A stretch of DNA of 60,000 bases from contig JAQGDQ010000001.1 in NCBI GenBank assembly GCA_030141605.1, positions 1,772,501 through 1,832,500 on the forward strand, written 5' to 3'. The first letter of the stretch is position 1; each line of letters opens with the position of its first letter. This document shows, piece by piece, positions 52,690-60,000 of this stretch. Source of the stretch: Tubiluchus corallicola (lineage: Eukaryota; Priapulida; Priapulimorpha; Priapulimorphida; Tubiluchidae). The notes below the pieces were generated by a model. That model had not been told where the DNA came from. It did no database searches and saw nothing but the letters and a program-made list of their open reading frames with translations. The position numbers were made by a program, and so were the translations under genes.

Positions 52690-53481
52690 TTATTTGTCTT
52701 TTCCAAGTTTAATGTCTTTATTTGTCTTTATCCTGTATTCCATACATTCATTCACTAGATTTCTAATTTCTAGCAATCCTTCCTTTTCACTGTTCATTAA
52801 TACATCTGAGTTCAAAATTTTTTTCCATTCTCCATATCTGTAACATCTAAGCATATGTTCAGTAGTGTCATCATCTTCCTTACACACTGGGCATAATAAC
52901 TGATCCTTAAACTCATTCTTGTAGTTCCCCTTAACTTTAATCATATTCAGTCTTATTTTCAATATATCTTTAACCTCTTCTGGCTTGCATGTGTCTATGT
53001 AATTTTGTCATTTCCACTCGGTATGCCTTAAAAATCTTAATTTAGTGCTGCTCCTGCATTTTTCTGCACATTAGCTCTTTATACAACATTCAATCTTATT
53101 CATTATTTCTTTCTTCCATTCAGACTTTTTCATGACCTTCACCCTTTCTTTATTAGCATCTATGGTATATATTTTTGCAGTCTCAAATACTTCATTATAC
53201 CATGACCTTTTGTGTACACTGTTTATTTGCATTTCGAGTATCTCTGTTGCTAATCTCTTTGGTTTACTAATCAGTAAATTCCGATAGAACATCAATATCC
53301 TATAGTTTACTTTATGTTTTAGAGGCCATATGCCTGTTTCAGTTACTAATCCCCAGTATGGCGTTGATTCACTAAGATTAAATAATGTTTTTAAAGCGTT
53401 TGCTTGAATCATTTCTAATTTCTCCCAATCAGTTGTTGTCAAATTTGACCATGTCTCAGAACTATTTAGCACTGCACTCAC
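52690..53481 (-). mobile_element. LINE reverse transcriptase C-terminal remnant
   Basis: Minus-strand frames: 53481-53071 with VLNSSETWSNLTTTDWEKLE, MIQANALKTLFNLSESTPYW, GLVTETGIWPLKHKVNYRIL, and 52962-52690 with LLCPVCKEDDDTTEHMLRCY. The order ..LYNCETW..L...E...LE.IQ...LR..F.LP..TPYW.L..E.G.WP and the terminal C..C...TEH.L.C finger are typical of non-LTR retrotransposon ORF2 C termini. The frame is broken between the two parts. Confidence 0.8.
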
Positions 53482-53689
53482 TGAAAGAAGCTCGTACAGC
53501 AGTGGGACGTGTTGTATGAAAAAATCGTACTAAAGGCAGGGTGTCGTACGTTTGTGCGTCATATAAAACAAGCTTAAATATTTTTGACGTGTTGAAGATT
53601 TCTCGTTTTCATCTGAGTGCTTTTTCAACCTGTTTTGATGATGATGGCAACGTAGGAAATAATGTGTAATTCTAAGATGTAGTTCCGAA

Positions 53690-53930
53690 GATTAAAATGG
53701 TTACTTAGGGCATCTTCTCAGATTACCGAGTGAAAGACCGGTAAGAATCACCATAGAAGAAGCGTCAAAACCTTGCAAATAAACGCCTGGCAAAGCAAAA
53801 ACAACTTGTTAAGTAAGGACCTAAGGTACAAAAAGATGTTCAATAACTTCACCCAGATATTATTTTAGGAAATTGGGAGCACAAGAACTTACGCTGTTAC
53901 CAGGAGATAAAAGTGTGTGGAATTTTCTAA
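53690..53930 (+). mobile_element. LINE remnant related to the 9850-10260 copy
   Basis: Plus-strand words GHLLRLPSERPVRITIEEAS, KPCK and PGKAKTT match, in order, GHFLRLPSETPV, EEALKPCKGQSGKP of the minus-strand copy at 9850-10260. Stops interrupt it. It lies about 210 bases from the end of the oppositely oriented 52690-53481 remnant. Confidence 0.6.
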
Positions 53931-54942
53931 TAAGTGAGTGTGCCCCACTGTTGACAACAGATTGAATGAGAATTTGATGATGACTTTTAAAAGAAGTATG
54001 AAGAGTCCCTGAGATTTTTTCATATTAAACCGTTCATTTGTGAAGAAGTGAAATAATGAAATCAAACCCCAACGTTTTTGTGTACAATAATTACCCAAAC
54101 TTAATTAACAAAACATGATACTTTTAACATTTGCAGTACTGTACCTGCAGATTCTGCGCTCGGCAAACTTTACTTACATAGCGTCATGGCCCATTCTCAC
54201 AAACTCTTGTTTGCTGACAGTGGTTACAAACTTACAATATAAAGTCTATAGACAAACTAGAAAAAATATGAAGAATGTTTGGTAGAAATTTGTTATTTAT
54301 GTCGAAAAATATAACACTGTTATAATTTTACCGGACTACAAAAAATTTAATGAAATCATTGCAAGAAAGGATTCATTTATTTCACAAGAATATGTGCAGT
54401 ATATCAAGATTTTGAATGAAAAATTAAACATTGTAACCCTTCCACCAAAATGCCGAGTGTCAATAAAAAATGTCGTTTTATACACAAACTTACTGTGAAA
54501 TTAAGCTTTTTTTAAATACTGCAATAAAATTAGTTCCCATTGCCTTAGTATACAATGTTATGATTAGTCTAAAAGAGCAAAATAAGTTAACGATGTGGGT
54601 TTAAGTAACATAAGTTGTCCTAGCTAGACCTTGTAAAAGGGGTCAGTTCCTGTTTTTTCCGATTCTGTGGCACCTTTGTCTATGTCTTTTTTTGGCTTGG
54701 AGAAATTTATAATAAATCTGACTTTTTCTAACCTTTCTGGAAATTGTATGTCTACATTTAGTACCTCAAGCACAACATTTTACCGTTATGATGTCTCTGT
54801 TTTACTGCCTAAGAAATTTTTGTTGCTAAAATTGTTTACAGATGGAAAAATAAAAGTAATACTAATAATTCACACTTGATTTTGACTCTAGCAATATATT
54901 TTCCAATCTGTGCATCAGTTGATTATCTTACAAAATTGTTAG

Positions 54943-55010
54943 TAATATTGTTTCAGAACCTGTTCCTTGAGCTTTTGTGAAGAAACGATGTTGAGACTGG
55001 GCTCGTACTT
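54943..55010. repeat. Dispersed repeat family B, copy 2
   Basis: ATTGTTTCAGAAC, GTTCC, GCTTTTG and GAGACTGGGCT are shared in order with 2105-2180. It lies about 300 bases upstream of the FBF1-like first coding exon. Confidence 0.5.
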
Positions 55011-55317
55011 TAAAACAAGAAAATTTATATAGTGATTGCTAGTTACTCTTTATTTCTGCAGACGAAAAATGAATAGATGGTGTTTTTTGAAATTTTTACT
55101 CTGGTGTAATTAGAAGGCAGTAAGCAGTATCAGACCAAGGAGTTTAAATGTTACTTCCAATTTACAGATACTGTATAGGTCTGAATATGTTCATTTATGT
55201 CATAAATGTGAACATTTGGGAACATGATCAAAATTTCTTTCATTTTACTGATTGAAAAATGAGTTGCTTGCTATGATTATAAAACACTCATGACAACTTG
55301 TACTTGCAGGCTACAGC

Positions 55318-58300
55318 ATGTCTGGCAAAAGAAATGGACGATCTTCTAAAGCTAGTAGGTTTATGTCAATAGTTTTTACATTTCTTTAATAATTTTTAAT
55401 TTGTTTGAGACTTAACGCTCATGTAAAGTATGGTAAATAAAGGGCTGGCCAGCCAATTCAAGTGTTTGTCAATTTGCACCGAGCAGTCAATAATTTCATA
55501 TAAATATTGGTGCACTTTACTAATTCAGCAGACTGCATACCTATCATGCCTTTTCATTTCAATTTCATCTGTGGACACTAGTACGTGTAAATTATCATGG
55601 AATAAGTTGATGTTATTATATAAAATATTATGTGTTGATTCACCAGACGATTATGCATGTAGTTTAACCTGAATAAGTAATTCTTACAAGTGGCTTAGAG
55701 CCTTTCTGTTTCTAGAACAAATTCTAGGTGAAAATTGAAATTTGTAAAAGCTGGTCCATAATTTAACAATTTACACAGTGCCCTGCTTTGAAGTTTCAGT
55801 TATAATCTCTGCTGCATTGACACAACTAATATAGTACCTATTTGTAAAAGGATAAAAAACCATTGTCCAGTATACAGAATTTGGCTACCAGCTGTACTTT
55901 TTTTAGAGTAAACGAGAAATAAGCTATGACGTTTTTTGGGTATACATCAAAAATTTTCGCTACACTTTACATGTAGTATTGCAATACACGAAAAGCGTTT
56001 GCCTTACTTATTTGTTCGGTGATTAAATAAGCTCTGTCATGTCATATGGAATCTACCCCATTTCTGCATTTGTTTACTTAGGAGGGCCTATGCCATCTGA
56101 TAGGTTTTATAAGCACAGAGTAAGGACACGTACCATCTGGCTATATCTTTTAAGTGTAAATGTGTAAATTCACACCTCATTTTCAATGCTATGCTCACAA
56201 ATGATGAGGCTTACACATTATCCTGCTCAGCAAGTTGTTCATATTCAAGGCACCCTCTTATCTAAGTTTTTGCCAAAAACTAAAGTTCAGTTAGAATGGT
56301 GAAAAATTGACCATAAATATAATTGAGGTATTTTGTTTTTAAACTTTTGGCCTTGTATTATTACAGCAGGAAGAGATGAGTGCTCTGTAACTACATAAAT
56401 AAGCAGATACAGAGGAGTATAAGATACAAGAATCTTTATTGAAGCTCGAGATGGTACAAGAGAGAGATGGCATATTGATTATTTGATGATTGTTGTGCCT
56501 ACTGCATGCTCACTTAGCACAGTATTTTAAGGAATAGTCAGATAAATTAGTGTCAGTAACACATATCAGAAACTTTATGCGGTAACATTATACAAAATAT
56601 GAACAAGAATAGTACTAGTCGAGCTGGTAACTTGAGTACGTTTATCTTAGTTGAAAGATAGGCAAAATATAAGGCTTAATATAGGCTCCCACTTAATGTA
56701 ATTATTTTTATTATGGTCTCACATTGTAAGTTTTCTGATTAATTATATATGAAAAATATCTACAAAATTTAGTTTGACTTGAATTGAAATTTAAACACTT
56801 CCTTTATTTTATTTTAAACTTTAGAAAAAAGATTAGACTCCTATTTTCAAGTTTTTCGAGTGCGCTCACTCAGAAAGGTCAAAACATTTTTTCACAAGAT
56901 TTTGATCAGCCAGGACTGTTTTACTTATTGGTACTTAAATGCAATGTAGAATGTATGGAAGTACTTTATTATTTATGGTAGTACAACCTGTGTCTGCTTG
57001 TACGACCTGCTTGAGTGAACTTGAGGCATGCACGCTGTGCTCACTATTTTTAGAATTGATAAGTATTTTAGTATTATAGTATTATAAAACCAGTGAATTT
57101 ATTTTTGCAGCCAAATAAAGTGATGTTTTTTGATCATGTAATAACCATCTTCAGGATGTTTTTATTTTGCAACTTTGAAATGGTATTAAGTTGTTGTCAC
57201 TACATTTCTAATCTAAAAAAGTATACTAAATTTAACAGTTAGTGCAATAATTATTTCATTGTAACCACCGTACAAAACAGAGAATTGTATTAGTAAAAAC
57301 AGTAAAGTGCATTTCTATAGAATACTGTACACTAACGTAGTGGGTATGCACTAAATGGTTCGTGATCACTGACTTGCAGTTTTCATCATGATGTGCCAAT
57401 CCACCATATCGAATACAAGAGATCGCTCGGTGAAAATTGGTAGGGACCTGGATTGCCATAGAGTGCCGGGTGTTTTAACATTTTTCTGTTACAATGTCAA
57501 TTCTTCACATGTCTATAATTTACATAGCAAAAACATGTTTTAAATGTATGTATCATGACTTTGCATAAATTAAAGGTGTAAAACATAAGGCGGCTGCCAG
57601 TGATGTTCTGAATGAGCTACTAGGAGACGCTGATGATGACAGATCGTCTTCAGATGTATCAGATGCTGATCCTGCAGCTATAGCTGCCACTTTATCTGTA
57701 AGTTAAAGTAAAGTATTTCGTCTTGTGTATTATGAATTATTTCTGTAGTATTTAAGTTAGTACATTTTCTAAATACGGTCTGAACGATAAAAGTTACAGA
57801 ACTTTGCGTGGCCGTACCAAAACTCATCTTACTGTTGAGGTTAATGCTTTCAAATGAGACATTTGACTGTTAGAAATGCTTCAGCCATAACCCCTTTTCA
57901 ACTTGGAGGCAGTATGATAGTTGAAAATACAGCTTTATGCCATTTAAAAAAATGTGGCAAATGAAAATCTTACTAACTTAATGCAGAATTTAGATGATAA
58001 CAAGTTACCAATTTAAAAAAAAAATTAAACTCAAAGTCTATAGCACAAAATAAAATGCTTGTACAGTATAATTAAGCTGTTCAGCATTGACGTTCAGACC
58101 TGACCATGTAACAAAAACTTGTTGAGCTGATCTGAATTGACTCCATAGAGGGTACTCAAATGGGAGACAGTGATTTCAGAAATTAAACCGAACTGAAAAT
58201 GGATCAGATTTGCATGATGACCATATTGAAGTTTGTATGCTGTGTTGTTTTCGGCAGCTATAAACAAATAACAACATGGAGCAAAGTGGTATTTTCCTTA

Positions 58301-59032
58301 CATGGGCGATCAATAACATTTCTCTCATGTTGTCACTGATCAGTCTCTTTAAAATCTCTCTTTGTAAAATATTTAAAAGAATTTAAATAGCATAACCGTA
58401 AAGTTGTTCGTTTGCTGTTAATTATGTCTGACATTAAACCATTTTTTGAAATGACGTAAGAAAGTGTTTAATTATCCCAGTATTTTATATTTCATGCAGC
58501 CACCCGCTTTCCAATTTTCCCAAATTCCTTAACAATATAGTTTTAGTTTATCAGACATTATTCCAAGAAAATTGCAAAAATATAGGTAGAAACCTAAAAA
58601 AGCCAATTTTGTCCATCATTACCCCATTTTACTCTATATAAAAGTTGGCAACTACATTTATAACAATTACATTTAACTTGGATGGCAAACTATTTGAATA
58701 AATTTAATTGTTGATAATACAATTGGTATACTGTACTGGTGTTGCACTGTTGTCTATGATTAGTCTATGCTTTGTTTTTTTGTTTTATGATTTAGAGTTT
58801 CTAACCCTTATAATACATAAGACAGTTTGCTGCGGAGTGTTAGGGTAAATTTGCAATGCATCCATTCTCTTGGACTTGTTTTTGCCATTTATGCACTGTA
58901 AGCTTTATATCTAGTTACAAATTGTACAGTTTTTTTATTAGGATATGGATAAATTGGACAAAGATATTTTTGGAAAGCCTTTAGATAAAAACAGCAGGAC
59001 AGGTTCAAAAAAGAATGTTGAAAAGCCTAAAG
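55318..59032 (+). CDS. FBF1: FBF1-like gene, first three coding exons, continues beyond window
   Basis: Exons: 55310-55354 (ATG at 55318), 57576-57697, 58942-59032, with acceptors TTGCAG, TTAAAG, TATTAG and donors GTAGGT, GTAAGT, GTATTT; phases 1, 0, 1 join to 83 codons with one base left. The N terminus is basic (MSGKRNGRSSKASVKHK), then SDVLNELLGDADDD, SDVSDADPAAIAATLSDMDK and LDKDIFGKPL. The short LL-G-D motif followed by SDVS.ADP..L....DMD is how I remember the FBF1 N terminus. FBF1 is a distal-appendage/transition-fibre protein that gates intraflagellar transport entry and ciliogenesis; the C-terminal coiled coil should lie to the right. A 5' UTR exon is implied upstream. The call rests on a short, acidic, low-complexity segment, so it is less certain than CCDC57. 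Confidence 0.65.
55355..57575. other. FBF1-like intron 1, nothing recognised
   Basis: AT-rich intron. Short frames at 55430-55672 and 56784-56981 have no recognisable family. Confidence 0.4.
57698..58941. other. FBF1-like intron 2, nothing recognised
   Basis: AT-rich intron without transposon ends or convincing frames. Confidence 0.4.
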
Positions 59033-59450
59033 GTATTTGGTTTATTCTACATTTGATAATTTGATATTTCCGATATCTTACTCTGCAGTTCATTTTGTAT
59101 TGATTTCTTATTCATACACGAAGATGAAGTAATGCTTCCAGTTTGCAAAGTGGTTGTAGACTACGGGTGTTTGCTGCTTTGTGTGTTTATGTACATTCGT
59201 CAAAGGGTACTTGTCGAATAATCATCCAATTTCTTTTTGCTCTACCGAGACAGTTATGCAGTCCTGAACAAAAACATTTGTTGTATTACCATACTACGTC
59301 AGATATTATTTGCTTTAGCTTAAGCACTTATACACTTGTATTCTTGTATTAAGCACTTAATTAAACTTTATACAGATCTTTGTAGTAATTATCAATGCAT
59401 AAATATAATTTTTTGGGTATTCTTAACCACGTTTTGTACAGACCCTGAGT

Positions 59451-59511
59451 CTGCAGATAATAATGATAATGATGATGATGCTTATATAGATGATTAATTA
59501 CATCATTATAC

Positions 59512-59557
<46 letters not shown>

Positions 59558-59892
59558 TGCCAACAACAAAACTAATCTTCCCAGCATGAATATTTACAGC
59601 TGTAAAAGAATTTGAGGATTTCAGATTATTAAAGTTGAAATTATATAAACTTAAATATTTATTATATTTCTGCTCTTCTTTGTTGTCATTGTTGATTTGA
59701 ACACACGTTATGCAAGCCACTGTTTATATAGCTGTAGGCCAGAGCCTCCTGCTAATTACAACCAAATATTACAGAAACTAGTAGATATAAAAGATGTCAT
59801 TCAAATAAGAGCATTGAAGATATATCATTGTATATTTGATGTAATTAATCATCTATATAAGCATCGTCATCATTGTCATTATTATCTGGCAG
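59451..59892. repeat. Inverted repeat pair with ~60-bp arms around an (AT)n run
   Basis: 59451-59510 and the reverse complement of 59834-59892 share GATAATAATGA, GATGCTTATATAGATGATTA and ATTACATCA, with about one difference per ten bases. The (AT)n run lies between. Each arm can be read outward as DNNDNDDDAYIDD followed by a stop, suggesting two facing copies of the same repeat. Confidence 0.75.
59515..59554. repeat. (AT)n microsatellite
   Basis: About 20 AT units lying between the arms of the inverted repeat. Confidence 0.95.
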
Positions 59893-60000
59893 CATCAACA
59901 GAGACAGCATTATTGATAACAATGTTATAACACTATATGTGTATATGGTACCTTTGATAAAGATGTAAATCCCTTCCTGGTTAAAAGAGCATATTTACTG

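Larger units (their letters stand above)
49130..55309. other. Divergent intergenic/5' UTR-intron region between CCDC57 and FBF1-like
   Basis: Both flanking genes have a splice acceptor just upstream of their ATG, so their non-coding first exons and promoters should lie in here. Recognised contents: a reversed MITE fragment (49510-49590), LINE fragments (51790-52150, 52690-53481, 53690-53930), TTA/TTG microsatellite (52363-52431) and repeat B copy 2 (54943-55010). The open frame 50032-50283 is glycine-rich but unrecognised. Confidence 0.6.

Overview
This is an AT-rich window from a ciliated animal (metazoan) nuclear genome, probably an invertebrate; the sequence alone does not let me narrow the phylum. 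The case for an animal is spliced genes with GT-AG introns of a few hundred to a few thousand bases, two centriole/cilium genes (CCDC57 and an FBF1-like gene), PPWD1, MDP1 and a folate-receptor-like gene, and an animal-type transposon load (Tigger/pogo, hAT, TTAA/piggyBac-type, LINE and Ty3/gypsy remnants, long GA microsatellites). There is one assembly gap (31511-31697).

Layout. (1) 391-8894, minus: nine exons of a spinster-like MFS transporter, running off the left edge (456 codons visible). (2) 8940-14099: no convincing gene; a LINE remnant, a dispersed-repeat fragment and an ACAT microsatellite. (3) 14100-15064, plus: a two-exon secreted or GPI-anchored folate-receptor-like protein. (4) 16206-18062, minus: intact, intronless PPWD1 (WD40 plus cyclophilin), convergent with the previous gene. 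(5) 18063-21747: dispersed repeat carrying a nested MITE, and a LINE tail. (6) 21748-49129, minus: a 20-coding-exon gene that I reconstruct as CCDC57 (936 codons; every exon phase joins). Its introns hold most of the interesting structure: an MDP1 gene nested on the plus strand (39460-39942), a Tigger/pogo element with TIRs and TA duplication but a deleted catalytic core, a TTAA-flanked piggyBac-type element with internal hairpins, a second Tigger-type MITE, a gypsy protease remnant, LINE pieces, and two very long (GA)n tracts. (7) 49130-55309: LINE graveyard between two divergent genes. (8) 55318-59032+, plus: the first three coding exons of an FBF1-like gene, running off the right edge.

How the genes relate. 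CCDC57 (centrosome/centriolar satellite coiled coil) and FBF1 (distal appendage/transition fibre) lie head to head, so the window centres on a divergent pair of centriole genes. PPWD1 and MDP1 are both uninterrupted here although their neighbours are intron-rich. I did not find a wholly new multi-gene system. The best leads are the centriole gene pair, the core-deleted Tigger element, a perfect 47-bp hairpin, and the GA tract 40 bp from a CCDC57 splice donor.
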